Assembly (NCBI GenBank): GCA_964535315.1
Contig: CAZHTS010000003.1
Span: 1 to 64,000, forward strand
Length of the DNA stretch: 64,000 bases
Reading direction: 5' to 3'
Source: CAZHTS01 sp964535315
Lineage (GTDB): Bacteria; Chloroflexota; Anaerolineae; Anaerolineales; Anaerolineaceae
Each line of letters begins with the position of its first letter. Position 1 is the first letter of the stretch. Below are positions 51,932 to 60,563 of the stretch, in pieces. Below the pieces are notes generated by a model. The model did no database searches. It saw nothing but the letters and a program-made list of their open reading frames with translations, and had not been told where the DNA came from. Both the position numbers and the translations under genes were made by a program.

Positions 51932-52342
51932 ATGACCACACCTCCTCCCCCCAATTCTCCCGAAGAAGCCTGGCATGACGTCGGGCAACAATTTAAAATC
52001 CTCGGTGATAGCCTGGCCTCTGCCCTCAGCGCCGCCTGGAAAGACGAGCACAATCGCCAGCGCGTGATCGAGATGCAGGCCGGCCTGCAGGCCATGGTTG
52101 AGACCGTCGGCAAGGTCATCGAGGAAAAGGCCGCCTCACCCGAGGCCGCCCACCTGCGGCAAGAAGTCGAAAAGACCGCCAGTGCAGTGCACGAGGCCGG
52201 AACCCAGGCCGTGCAGGAAGCGCGCCCTCACCTGATCGCCGCGCTGCGCCAGGTCAACCACGAATTGCAAAAGATGATCGAACACATGGAACCCCAAACG
52301 CCGTCTGCCCCGGATGGCGAGGACCGACCGACAGGATCCTGA
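51932..52342 (+). CDS. Unknown alpha-helical cytoplasmic protein
   Basis: 136 residues from the ATG at 51932; an in-frame ATG at 51857 lies before the TATAAT at 51871-51876 and is rejected. Pro-rich start (TTPPPPNSPEEAW), then long amphipathic helices (about 12-125) rich in Ala, Glu, Gln and Lys, and a Pro-rich end. It looks like an apolipoprotein- or DUF-type helical bundle; no family is recognised. Ribosome site weak. The next gene begins 1 bp after its stop, so they form an operon. Confidence 0.7.
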   Translation: MTTPPPPNSPEEAWHDVGQQFKILGDSLASALSAAWKDEHNRQRVIEMQAGLQAMVETVGKVIEEKAASPEAAHLRQEVEKTASAVHEAGTQAVQEARPHLIAALRQVNHELQKMIEHMEPQTPSAPDGEDRPTGS

Positions 52343-52343
52343 C

Positions 52344-53564
52344 GTGAGCGATTCCAACCAATCCCTTCGTTCCGTCGCCATGCCGTTGGCGACGATTGCC
52401 ATCCTGGCACTGGCGTTCATCATCTGGCTTTTCCTGCCGCCGGTCAAACGCATGTTAACCGCGGTCACCCCCACCCCGCAGCCCAGCCTCACGCCGCGCC
52501 CTACCCGCACGCCGCGCCCCTCCGCCACTCCCACCCTCACCCCTGAGCCAAGCCCGACGGCGCAGGCCAACCCGGCCGACACCTTGCAAAATTTAAAGAG
52601 CATCGATCCCCCGCTGTTGGCCCCCGCCGTCGAAGTGATCGTCCTCAACGAAGACAAAAATGTCCAGGTGGATCCGGATTTCACCAATCTACAATGGATC
52701 TCTTCGACCACCATCGCCACACAACTGGCGCAAGAGATCCCCGAACCTTACTACGCCACCTTTGGCCCTGCTTCCGTTATCTGGCGCACAGATAGACCGG
52801 TTTCCAGCGGCCTGTACCAGATCTATGTCATGGACACCGTGTATAGTTCCGCCGGCCCACTCGATTTCAAGGTCGCCCTGGACGATACAGTCCTCTCTCC
52901 TTCGCTTGGGCAGACCCACATCGATTTTCAAACCAACCGTTTCGACCCGCGCCAGGTGGTCGATAAATGGCGTGACATCGGCACGTATCGGGTAGACCGC
53001 TCCGGCATACTCTCGGTCAGCACCAGCTGGCAGAGCCGGAACGAAGACTCAATCGTCGCCATCGACCGCGTTCTCATCCTCCACCTGCCCGATCCCGGCA
53101 TGACGGTGCTCGATCGCCTGCCCCCCGCGGGCCTGCGTTACATCATCGATGAGATCGCCGCCACCAAAGAAAAGATGGGGCTCTCCCTCACCCGTACCGA
53201 TGTCCTGGCCTGGGGCGGCAGTTATGAAGTCGTCATCAACCCGACCGAAGATTGCCGCGTCACCTGGGAAACATCCGAAACCGTCCCCCCCGGTCAATTC
53301 CAGATTGCCATGTGGGTGCCGGCCAACAAAAACCAGCCCGTGGTAAATTTCCGCGTTCTGGCTGACGATACAGAGCTTGAGCCCGGCCCCTTCAGCGGCG
53401 CCCTGACCAGCGGCAACCCCGAAGGCGGCTGGATCAGTCTGGGAACCTGGAGCACGCCGCGCGTCATGGAAAAGCCCGTGCGTCTCAAGGTGCAGATGTC
53501 CATTCCCGCCGGCACCACCGGAGAAATTCCGGTGGACGCGGTGGCCTTCATGCGCATACCCTGA
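52344..53564 (+). CDS. Membrane-anchored protein with Pro/Thr linker and beta-sandwich domains
   Basis: 406 residues from the GTG at 52344 (AGGA upstream, 1 bp after the previous stop); an ATG at 52380 would cut into the basic N-terminus. Membrane helix about 14-33, a Thr/Pro-rich spacer (about 40-80), then two beta-rich domains (about 105-240 and 265-405). The first (FGPASVIWRTDRPVSSGLYQIYVMD, then VVDKWRDIGTYRV) resembles golvesin/xanthan-lyase-type carbohydrate-binding sandwiches. Probably exposed on the outside; ligand unknown. Confidence 0.72.
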   Translation: MSDSNQSLRSVAMPLATIAILALAFIIWLFLPPVKRMLTAVTPTPQPSLTPRPTRTPRPSATPTLTPEPSPTAQANPADTLQNLKSIDPPLLAPAVEVIVLNEDKNVQVDPDFTNLQWISSTTIATQLAQEIPEPYYATFGPASVIWRTDRPVSSGLYQIYVMDTVYSSAGPLDFKVALDDTVLSPSLGQTHIDFQTNRFDPRQVVDKWRDIGTYRVDRSGILSVSTSWQSRNEDSIVAIDRVLILHLPDPGMTVLDRLPPAGLRYIIDEIAATKEKMGLSLTRTDVLAWGGSYEVVINPTEDCRVTWETSETVPPGQFQIAMWVPANKNQPVVNFRVLADDTELEPGPFSGALTSGNPEGGWISLGTWSTPRVMEKPVRLKVQMSIPAGTTGEIPVDAVAFMRIP

Positions 53565-53601
53565 CCCCGTCTGCCCCGCGGGTCATACCGGTAACACCCC
53601 C

Positions 53602-53645
53602 AGATGTGCTCGCAGCCATGACTGCGAGCACATCTAATTTTATTC
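53602..53645 (+). terminator. Terminator after the beta-sandwich gene
   Basis: 14-bp perfect arms AGATGTGCTCGCAG (53602-53615) and CTGCGAGCACATCT (53622-53635), a 6-nt loop and an AATTTTATT tail. Confidence 0.85.
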
Positions 53646-53709
53646 GTGCACGACTACACTCTATAACAGATACAAAATGCTCTGTATTACATTGCCAAGG
53701 AGTCTAGCC

Positions 53710-55188
53710 ATGCACATTCTATTGACCTACCCCGAATTCCCTGACACTTTCTGGAGCTTTAAACATGCGCTCCGTTTCGTTCACAAACGCGCCTCTTCGC
53801 CGCCCCTCGGCCTGCTGACCGTGGCCGCCATGCTGCCCAACGAGTGGGAAAAACGCCTGATCGATCTCAATGTCCAACCACTGTGCGACGAGGACATCGC
53901 CTGGGCAGACATGGTCTTTATCAGCGCCATGGTCGTCCAGCGTGAATCCACCCGCCAGGTGATCCAGCGCTGCCATGCGGCCGGAAAGACCATCGTGGCC
54001 GGCGGCCCAATTTTCAGCGGCGAATGGGAACAGTTCCCCGAGGTGGATTACTTCGTACTCGGCGAAGGTGAGCTCACTCTGCCACGCTTCCTGAGCGATC
54101 TGGCCAACAACTGCCCCCAGCACGTCTATACCGCCGAGGGCTACGCCGATCTGGCCAGTTCACCGGTTCCCATGTGGGAACTGGTCGACCTCCGTCGTTA
54201 CGAATCGCTCAGCATCCAGTATTCGCGCGGCTGCCCCTTCAACTGCGACTTTTGCAATATCACCGCCATGCTCGGACACCGGCCACGCACTAAAAGCGCC
54301 GCCCAGATCATCGCCGAATTGGACAAGATGTATGCCCTCGGCTGGCAGCGCGGCGTATTTTTCGTCGATGACAATTTCATCGGCAACAAACGCCAGATCA
54401 AAGAAGAAATCCTGCCGGCGCTGATCGAATGGCGCAAAGATAAAAGCGGTTATAACTTCATCACCGAGGCTTCGATCAACCTCTCGGATGACGAAGAACT
54501 AATGGATCTGATGACCGCCGCCGGCTTTACCTCGGTCTTCGTCGGTATCGAAACCCCCGATGAGAGCAGCCTGGCCGAATGCGGCAAAGGCCAGAATACC
54601 CGTCGCGATCTGGTTGAATGTGTGCGCCGCCTGCAAAACCGCGGCATCCAGGTGATGGGAGGTTTTATCGTTGGTTTCGATAACGATACCACCAGCATCT
54701 TCCAACGTCAGATCGAATTCATCCAGAATAGCGGCATCGTCACTGCCATGGTTGGCATGCTCCAGGCCCCTTACGGCACCCAGCTCTACGCTCGCATGGA
54801 AAAGGAAGGCCGCCTGGTGCACGAAATGTCAGGCGATAACGCCGACGGCTCAACCAATATCATCCCGCGCATGGGCCTGGAAACACTGAGCGCCGGTTAT
54901 CGCCAGGTGGTACACGAGATTTATTCGCCAGAAAAATTTTACCAGCGGGTCAAAACCTTCCTGCGCAACTACAACCCGCCCATTATTCACACCAATTTGC
55001 AAATTGTCGAAATCCTGGCCTTCTTCCAATCCATCTGGCAGTTGGGCATCGTCGGCAAGGAGCGGCGCGAATATTGGCGGTTGTTCTTCTGGGCGTTATT
55101 CAAATACCCGCGCAAATTTGCCATGGCCATCACTCTGGCCATCTACGGCTTCCATTTCCGCAAAGTCAGCGAGCTAAATGGCATCTGA
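53710..55188 (+). CDS. B12-binding-domain radical SAM protein (DUF4070 type)
   Basis: 492 residues from the ATG at 53710 with AAGGAG upstream. N-terminal cobalamin-binding-like fold (about 1-145, LLTYPEFPDTFWSFKHALRF, VVAGGPIFSGEWEQFPEVDYFVLGEGE), radical SAM domain (about 165-390) with the 4Fe-4S cysteines C175, C179 and C182 in CPFNCDFC, and a C-terminal DUF4070 segment. The group is related to the hopanoid-modifying HpnP/HpnJ proteins but the substrate is not set by sequence alone. No hopanoid genes are adjacent. Confidence 0.9.
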   Translation: MHILLTYPEFPDTFWSFKHALRFVHKRASSPPLGLLTVAAMLPNEWEKRLIDLNVQPLCDEDIAWADMVFISAMVVQRESTRQVIQRCHAAGKTIVAGGPIFSGEWEQFPEVDYFVLGEGELTLPRFLSDLANNCPQHVYTAEGYADLASSPVPMWELVDLRRYESLSIQYSRGCPFNCDFCNITAMLGHRPRTKSAAQIIAELDKMYALGWQRGVFFVDDNFIGNKRQIKEEILPALIEWRKDKSGYNFITEASINLSDDEELMDLMTAAGFTSVFVGIETPDESSLAECGKGQNTRRDLVECVRRLQNRGIQVMGGFIVGFDNDTTSIFQRQIEFIQNSGIVTAMVGMLQAPYGTQLYARMEKEGRLVHEMSGDNADGSTNIIPRMGLETLSAGYRQVVHEIYSPEKFYQRVKTFLRNYNPPIIHTNLQIVEILAFFQSIWQLGIVGKERREYWRLFFWALFKYPRKFAMAITLAIYGFHFRKVSELNGI

Positions 55189-55242
55189 TGAGCGCCCGTT
55201 TGAACGCGCCAACATGCCCGATTTGGCCTGACAGCGCCCCCA

Positions 55243-55276
55243 TAGGGTATAATACCCATAACCCGTAGGGTATAAT
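55243..55276 (+). promoter_or_regulatory. Tandem TAGGGTATAAT elements
   Basis: TAGGGTATAAT at 55243-55253 and again at 55266-55276, 23 bp apart; the first lies in the palindrome GGGTAT-A-ATACCC (55246-55258). The second -10 ends 25 bp before the ATG at 55302. Two start points, or one promoter with an operator over a duplicated -10, are possible. Confidence 0.5.
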
Positions 55277-55301
55277 GCACTATTCACACAGGAGGCGCTT
55301 G

Positions 55302-55571
55302 ATGGCTATCCAGAACACACCTGAAGAACGCCAGCTAATGAAGCTGATCGAGAAGATGCCGGTCCCGGTTGAAGACCAACAGACCTGGAATGAAACAATT
55401 CGCAATGAAGGGTTGAACGAAGAACTGGCCGAAGAAATTCGCCGCAAACTGGTGACGGTTGCTGAAGGCGAAACGCTGGCCCCGGCGCGCGCCCGCATGG
55501 CCGCCGACCTGTCTCGCCTGGTACGCTCCTGGCGCCTGGGCAAGGGCAGCCACAACTTCCACCGCCGCTGA
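55302..55571 (+). CDS. Small unknown cytoplasmic protein
   Basis: 89 residues from the ATG at 55302 with AGGAGG 8 nt upstream. Acidic, helical (TPEERQLMKLIEKMPVPVEDQQTWNE, then NEELAEEIRRKLVT) with a basic end RSWRLGKGSHNFHRR. No family is recognised. It has its own promoter elements and terminator. Confidence 0.7.
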   Translation: MAIQNTPEERQLMKLIEKMPVPVEDQQTWNETIRNEGLNEELAEEIRRKLVTVAEGETLAPARARMAADLSRLVRSWRLGKGSHNFHRR

Positions 55572-55589
55572 TCCGCTGGACGAAAAGTA

Positions 55590-55626
55590 AAACGAGACCG
55601 CCTCAACAGGCGGTCTCGTTTGCTTT
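55590..55626 (+). terminator. Terminator after the small unknown gene
   Basis: 14-bp perfect arms AAACGAGACCGCCT (55590-55603) and AGGCGGTCTCGTTT (55608-55621) with a CAAC loop and T-rich tail. Confidence 0.9.
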
Positions 55627-55695
55627 GTATGCCGGCGCCCGGTCACCGTGTGTATAATGTTTCGAGCAGGTTTTGTCACCCCGCCTTCCCACTCA

Positions 55696-55704
55696 TGATA
55701 TACT
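55696..55704 (+). promoter_or_regulatory. Extended -10 promoter of the FtsX/ATPase pair
   Basis: TGATATACT (55696-55704) with TTGTCA at 55673-55678 at a long 20-bp spacing, 64 bp before the ATG at 55769. Confidence 0.4.
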
Positions 55705-55768
55705 AACTTCATACAAAGCATATCAAGACATCCTTATCCGGGCAAGGATAGGGATACCTGGAGGGAAC

Positions 55769-56923
55769 ATGGCAGTTTATCTGGCGTTCAAGGAAGTCTG
55801 GCGTAACCGGGGGCGTTTTTTTCTGTTCAGTCTGGTGATTGCCCTGATCACCACCCTGGTGCTCTTCATCGCGGCCCTGGCCGAAGGGTTGGCGCTTGCC
55901 AACCGGCAATTCTTGCAAAAATTAGACGCCGAATTGCTTGTCTTCCAAAAAAACGTGGATACCTCGCTCAGTACCAGCCGCATCGGGCGATCCAAGATCA
56001 ACGATGTGCGCCGTATCGAAGGGGTAAAGGCCGTAGGCTCGTTGGGCTTGAGCAGTGGGACGCTGGTCTACGGCCCGTCGCGCAAGAACCTCAACATCTC
56101 GCTGATCGGCATCGAACCTGGCGAACCGGGCACACCGCTTCTATTTGCCGGCCGCGAACTGAGTACCAGTCGCGGCAACGAGGTCATCATCGACGACAAC
56201 CTTGCCAGCCGGGCCGGCGTGCGCGTCAATGATGTCATCACCATCAAGACCATTCAAGGCACCGACGAGAAATTCTTCGAACTGCTGGTGGTTGGCATGA
56301 CCGACGGCCAGCAATATCTCTTCCAACCATCGGTCTTTTTACCCTACCGCACCTGGGACCGCATCCGCCCTCAAGGCTCCAGCGGCTCCAATCTGGTCGA
56401 GTTGACCTCAAACGTCATCGCCGTCAAGCTCAATAATCCAGGTGAATTAGATACCGTCCGCAGCCGCATTGAGAGTGAGGTAGAAGGGGTCGAAGCGGTT
56501 GATATTCCATCGGCCATCGAGGCCATCCCCGGCTACCGGGTGCAACAGAGCACACTCAATACCCAGAGCGGCTTCACCCTGTTGATCGGCATCCTGGTGA
56601 TCGGCGGCTTCTTCCAGATCCAATTGCTGCAAAAAGTCCCTCAAATCGGCGTGCTCAAAGCCATCGGCACTTCTAACATCGTCGTGGCCGCCGCCGTGGT
56701 CATGCAAATTGTCCTGGTCACCACTTTTGGCGTCACCCTGGGCGGGTTGATTACGCTGGGACTGGCGGCCGGCATGCCCGCCAACGTCCCGATTATTTTC
56801 AATGGCTCTTCCGTTATCCTGGCAATCATTGCCCTGTTGTCCATTGGCCCACTGGGGGGGCTGGTCTCCGTTCGCCTGGCCATTTCAATCGAACCGCTGG
56901 CCGCACTCGGCCTGTCGTCTTGA
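55769..56923 (+). CDS. FtsX-like ABC transporter permease
   Basis: 384 residues from the ATG at 55769 (GGAGGGAAC upstream). One N-terminal membrane helix (about 15-38), a periplasmic MacB-type domain (about 40-250: GIEPGEPGTPLLFAGREL, VIIDDNLASRAGVRVNDVI) and three C-terminal helices (about 268-290, 315-345, 352-375). Four-helix MacB/LolC type. It is followed by the ATPase gene and should form a mechanotransmission-type exporter or envelope-remodelling complex. Confidence 0.9.
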   Translation: MAVYLAFKEVWRNRGRFFLFSLVIALITTLVLFIAALAEGLALANRQFLQKLDAELLVFQKNVDTSLSTSRIGRSKINDVRRIEGVKAVGSLGLSSGTLVYGPSRKNLNISLIGIEPGEPGTPLLFAGRELSTSRGNEVIIDDNLASRAGVRVNDVITIKTIQGTDEKFFELLVVGMTDGQQYLFQPSVFLPYRTWDRIRPQGSSGSNLVELTSNVIAVKLNNPGELDTVRSRIESEVEGVEAVDIPSAIEAIPGYRVQQSTLNTQSGFTLLIGILVIGGFFQIQLLQKVPQIGVLKAIGTSNIVVAAAVVMQIVLVTTFGVTLGGLITLGLAAGMPANVPIIFNGSSVILAIIALLSIGPLGGLVSVRLAISIEPLAALGLSS

Positions 56924-56933
56924 GGCAGATGAT

Positions 56934-57653
56934 ATGAACACTGTAATCGAAGCCAATGAAGTTAGCAAAGTGTACCGCTCCGGCGCCAACAGCGTGCGCG
57001 CTGTAGATCAGGTCTCGTTCAACGTCAAAGCCGGTGAATTTGTTGGACTGGTCGGACCCAGCGGCTCGGGCAAGACCACCATGCTGGCCATGCTGGCTGC
57101 CCTGCTGCTGCCCAGTGAAGGAGCCGTGACCATCGATGGGCAAAATCTGAGCAAACTGAACGATCAGCAGCGCGTGCGCTTCCGCCGCGAACGGATCGGT
57201 TTCACCTTTCAATCCAACAACCTGGTACCCTATCTCACCGTCCAGGAAAACGTCGAACTCATGCTGCGCCTGAATGGGCGTTACGACCGCAGCGAGCGCC
57301 AGCGGGTGCTCGATTTGCTCGACCGGCTCGGGCTGAGCGAACGGCTCAACAACCTGCCCAGCCAGATTTCAGGTGGCCAACGCCAACGCGTCGCCATTGC
57401 CCGCTCGCTGATCCACAACCCCAGCCTGGTGCTGGCGGACGAACCCACCGCCAGCCTCGATACCGAGCGCGCTTACCAGGTCGTGCGTATCTTTTCCGAT
57501 CTGATCCATGAGCAAAACAAAGCCGGCATCATGGTCACTCACGACCTGCGCATGTGCGTTTACGTCGATAAGGTCTTCCAGATGAACGACGGCAAAATTT
57601 CCTCGGTGCTTTCGACCAAAGCCGAAATCGACGCCCTCATCTCCTGCGGTTAA
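56934..57653 (+). CDS. ABC transporter ATP-binding protein (MacB/LolD type)
   Basis: 239 residues from the ATG at 56934. Walker A GPSGSGKT (41-48), Q loop FTFQSNNLVPYLTV, signature QISGGQRQRVAIARSL, Walker B LVLADEPTASLD and H loop VTHD. Partner of the permease encoded 10 bp upstream. The stop overlaps the stop of the convergent YjdF gene by 4 bp. Confidence 0.95.
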   Translation: MNTVIEANEVSKVYRSGANSVRAVDQVSFNVKAGEFVGLVGPSGSGKTTMLAMLAALLLPSEGAVTIDGQNLSKLNDQQRVRFRRERIGFTFQSNNLVPYLTVQENVELMLRLNGRYDRSERQRVLDLLDRLGLSERLNNLPSQISGGQRQRVAIARSLIHNPSLVLADEPTASLDTERAYQVVRIFSDLIHEQNKAGIMVTHDLRMCVYVDKVFQMNDGKISSVLSTKAEIDALISCG

Positions 57654-58072
57654 CGGCCGCGATGTTTTTCTTTCTTACGCTGCTGGCGCAGGCGATATTT
57701 TTCCGCCTGCGCTTCTTCGCGCTCCTCCTTGCCGGTCTGCCGGCGCTCTTGCTTGCCCCGTTCTCGCTCTGCCTGCAAGGCTGCTTGAGCGCGCGTACAG
57801 CTGCGCCCGCCTTGCTGCGCCATCAGACGCCGCACCTCACGCTGTCTGCGCTTGAAATTTACCTCACCCCGGTTGACGCACGACGCCGGCTCAAGTGGCG
57901 CGCTAAAAACCACCTGGCGGTTGTATTGATGTAAAGCAAAATCAAGCAATTCAGCCTCGCCCGGCTCGGCGCCAAAAACCACCCGCGCCACAGCATACCC
58001 TGCTTCATCGCCGCGTTCAAAAACCGCCACCCAAAAAGGATCTTCAAAGAGAACCGTACATGTATACGCCAT
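57650..58072 (-). CDS. yjdF: YjdF-family (DUF2992) protein
   Basis: 140 residues from the ATG at 58072; the in-frame extension to 58156 runs through the leader terminator and is rejected. N-terminal VLFEDPFWVAVFERGDEAGYAVARVVFGAEPGEAEL, then NFKRRQREVRRL and a highly basic C-terminal half ending in the family signature RLRQQRKKEKHRGR. YjdF proteins in Bacillota sit behind a riboswitch that senses azaaromatic compounds. Here too an intrinsic terminator stands just before the start codon. Function of the protein itself is unproven. Confidence 0.88.
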   Translation of the reverse strand: MAYTCTVLFEDPFWVAVFERGDEAGYAVARVVFGAEPGEAELLDFALHQYNRQVVFSAPLEPASCVNRGEVNFKRRQREVRRLMAQQGGRSCTRAQAALQAERERGKQERRQTGKEEREEAQAEKYRLRQQRKKEKHRGR

Positions 58073-58088
58073 TCTGACACCTGTCAAT

Positions 58089-58154
58089 AAAAAAGCCCCT
58101 GCCGCGCAGGGGACTCGTAAATAAAACAACCCCTCAAAAAACGAGGGTCGAGTC
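58089..58154 (-). promoter_or_regulatory. Leader of yjdF with terminator-like hairpin (possible riboswitch expression platform)
   Basis: The minus-strand transcript from the TGGTATAAT at 58201-58193 has a leader of about 115 nt. It holds a CCCTC/GAGGG hairpin (58147-58131), a GACTCG/CGAGTC pairing enclosing it (58154-58149 with 58117-58112), and then CCCCTGC-cgc-GCAGGGG (58112-58096) followed by TTTTTT, only about 17 nt before the ATG. A terminator at this place makes sense only with conditional read-through. Confidence 0.5.
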
Positions 58155-58192
58155 ACAATCGTCTGGATGTCAGATACCGTTTACTTACCCGC

Positions 58193-58201
58193 ATTATACC
58201 A
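58193..58201 (-). promoter_or_regulatory. Extended -10 promoter of yjdF
   Basis: TGGTATAAT on the minus strand (58201-58193), immediately after the terminator of the sortase fusion gene; no -35 recognised. Confidence 0.55.
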
Positions 58202-58242
58202 CCAAAAATACGACCTCCCCTGCTGAGGAACAGGGGAGGTCG
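58202..58242 (-). terminator. Terminator of the sortase fusion gene
   Basis: 12-bp perfect arms CGACCTCCCCTG (58211-58222) and CAGGGGAGGTCG (58231-58242); TATTTTT follows on the minus strand. Confidence 0.9.
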
Positions 58243-58266
58243 CGTCTGACCGCCGGAATAATATCC

Positions 58267-60495
58267 TTACTGTGTCTCGATTGATATTAACGTTGCCCGT
58301 ACCACCAGGCGGCTGGCATACTGTCCGCTCTGAGCGTCGTAGTCCTGACAGGTGATCAGCGTCAACCAGGATTGCTCCTCGTGGCGCAGCGGGCTCAGGT
58401 CGCCCGGCTTCACCAGCCCCACCTCGCGCACCTCGTACACATAGCGCTGCCCCCACGCCTGCACTTCCACCCGGTCCCCCCAACCCAGCGTCTTCAGGTC
58501 TACAAACGGTCCCGGCTTCCCATCCGGCAGATACACGTGCCCCGTGATCACGCTGTTCCCCGCCCAGGTCGGGAACGCCGTCCCCTCCAGGTAGCCCGCC
58601 TGCTCCCACAGCCAGCTCAGATCCCAACTGTCGCCTACCTGCGGCACCCCCACCACCGCCATCTTCACCCCCAGCTTCGGCACCACCAGCTGCATATCGT
58701 TCTGCTGGCTATACACCTTCTCCAACGGTTGTTCGCCCAACAGCGTTTCCGCTCCCGGTGCAAAGCCCGTCGCCGGCAGTATCACCGCCGGGCCCTTGTA
58801 GCGCTGTCCTGCCACCCCCACTCCGCTCAGTTTGAAGCGCACCGTCCCCGGCCCCGCCTGCGCCGTCACATACGCCGTCGTCTTCGCCCCATCCAGCGCC
58901 GCCACCACCATCGCCTGCCCGGATTGGTTCGTCCGGGCACGCGGCGTGCTCAACTGCACCCCAGACCCGGCGTCCGGTGTGTACACCACCCGCCAGTTCT
59001 CCAGCGCATTGCCGTACGTGTTGTACACCCCCAGGCGCAGCGGGCTGCCCAACAGATCCCCCACCTTCTCCGTGTTCGGCAGCCCCGAATTGGCCACCAG
59101 CACCGGTTTGGCGTCGTACTCGAACGCCCCGATGTCACACTTGCCCACATTCGCCAGCCCGCGCTGATCGCGGTAGTCGCACGTCGCCATGTTCCCACGG
59201 TCGATCGCCGGACTGCCCGCCTTCAGCCCCAGCGTGCCCGTCGGCCCGCCGTTGTCCGCCACACCGTTCTCATGCAGCCCGGTGATCGCCTCCATCCGGT
59301 CCGACTTGTCGTCCGGCTGGAGTTCTAACTGCGGGTCTGTACGGTTCAACGAACTCTTGCCGCTGAACCCGCACGATGTGCCCGTATCGATGTTGTTGCC
59401 CCCGTTCTCGATCCCGCCCGCACCGCCCTTCTTCAGCGTGTTCTTGCAGTTGGTCGTGTCGTACGTCCGGCACACCTGACGCGGACGACCGCTACTATCA
59501 TATTTGTACTCGCAATCCATATCCTTGCTCTGCGCCACGATCGAGTTGCGCAGCACCACCCGCGCCGTCGTCGGCGGGCCATAGAAGGCGTTCGAGAAGT
59601 TCTCCACCGCATTCGGATTGTTCCCGTAGAACGTGCAGCGGTTGCACTCCGCAAAGCTCTGATCCCCCAGGAACGAGAAGTTCATCAGCCCCCCACCCTC
59701 GTCCATCGCCATGTTGTTGTAGATCGTCGACGTGTTGATCGTCGTTTGCGAGGCGTTGTAGATCCCGCCGCCCCGCCTCATCGCCCGGTTGTTCTGGATC
59801 ACGCTCTTCGTGATCACCGTCTCCTGCCCCCACGCATACACCCCGCCCCCGTCCATGTACGCCAGGTTGTCGGCGATGTCGCTGTTCTCGATCACCAGCT
59901 TACTCGCATACGGCGAATACATGTAGATCGCCCCGCCCAGGTGCGCCGTGTTGTGCACCAGCACCATATTCTGCAGCACCAGGCTCCCGTACGTCTTGAT
60001 CGCACCCCCATATTGCAGCTTCCCAGGGTACCCGTTGCGCAGCGTCAGGTTGCGCAGCGTCAACGTGATCTCCGAACCAAAGTCCACCACATGGAAGATG
60101 CGATCCCCGCTCATCTCGTGGCTGAAATCCTTGTAGCCATCGATGATCGTCGTGTCCGGGTCTTCGCCCACGATCGTCAGCGACCCGCCGTAGTCCTTGA
60201 TGTCCAGATCCCCGCCTGCATTCTCGTCGTCGTGCCCACCATACAGGTAATACGTCCCCGCCGGCACATAGATCTCGTCCATCCCGCTGTGCTTCGTGGC
60301 ATAGTTCACCGCACCCCGCAGACTGCAATCCCCAGGCGCGCTGGTACACGCCGACAACGAACCGTCGTCCTCGACCGTGTCCACCACCACCTGCGGCAGC
60401 GCCTGCGCCGGCGCAGCGCCCAGTGTGCCCAGCGCTCCAAGCGCCAGCGCCAGAGCCACCCCCCAGCGTACCAACTGCCATATCCTTTGCGCCAT
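58267..60495 (-). CDS. Beta-helix surface protein with LPATG motif fused to a sortase domain
   Basis: 742 residues, ribosome site GGAAGGAGG, signal peptide to about residue 32. CSLRGAVNYA (57-66) opens a right-handed beta-helix (about 35-460) with repeated GGGxY/GGAI turns. An Ig-like (Big-1-type) domain covers about 475-565 (NTYGNALENWRVVYTPDAGSGV). LPATG is at 573-577 in a VILPATGFAPG linker. A class E/F-like sortase domain covers about 595-742 with His653 in ITGHVY, Cys716 in TLITCQDYD and Arg729 in SRLVVRA. A sortase joined to its own putative sorting-like motif and a surface domain is unusual. Confidence 0.9.
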   Translation of the reverse strand: MAQRIWQLVRWGVALALALGALGTLGAAPAQALPQVVVDTVEDDGSLSACTSAPGDCSLRGAVNYATKHSGMDEIYVPAGTYYLYGGHDDENAGGDLDIKDYGGSLTIVGEDPDTTIIDGYKDFSHEMSGDRIFHVVDFGSEITLTLRNLTLRNGYPGKLQYGGAIKTYGSLVLQNMVLVHNTAHLGGAIYMYSPYASKLVIENSDIADNLAYMDGGGVYAWGQETVITKSVIQNNRAMRRGGGIYNASQTTINTSTIYNNMAMDEGGGLMNFSFLGDQSFAECNRCTFYGNNPNAVENFSNAFYGPPTTARVVLRNSIVAQSKDMDCEYKYDSSGRPRQVCRTYDTTNCKNTLKKGGAGGIENGGNNIDTGTSCGFSGKSSLNRTDPQLELQPDDKSDRMEAITGLHENGVADNGGPTGTLGLKAGSPAIDRGNMATCDYRDQRGLANVGKCDIGAFEYDAKPVLVANSGLPNTEKVGDLLGSPLRLGVYNTYGNALENWRVVYTPDAGSGVQLSTPRARTNQSGQAMVVAALDGAKTTAYVTAQAGPGTVRFKLSGVGVAGQRYKGPAVILPATGFAPGAETLLGEQPLEKVYSQQNDMQLVVPKLGVKMAVVGVPQVGDSWDLSWLWEQAGYLEGTAFPTWAGNSVITGHVYLPDGKPGPFVDLKTLGWGDRVEVQAWGQRYVYEVREVGLVKPGDLSPLRHEEQSWLTLITCQDYDAQSGQYASRLVVRATLISIETQ

Positions 60496-60563
60496 CTGTG
60501 CCTCCTTCCCGTCTCAGACCGCTCCGTTTCCATCCCGCCAGGGATGACTCAGCGGATACAGTC

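Noticed and set aside
56802..56933. 44-residue N-terminal extension of the ABC ATPase frame
   Set aside because: It overlaps the end of the permease gene in another frame, and family members start at the MNTVIEANEVSKVY position.
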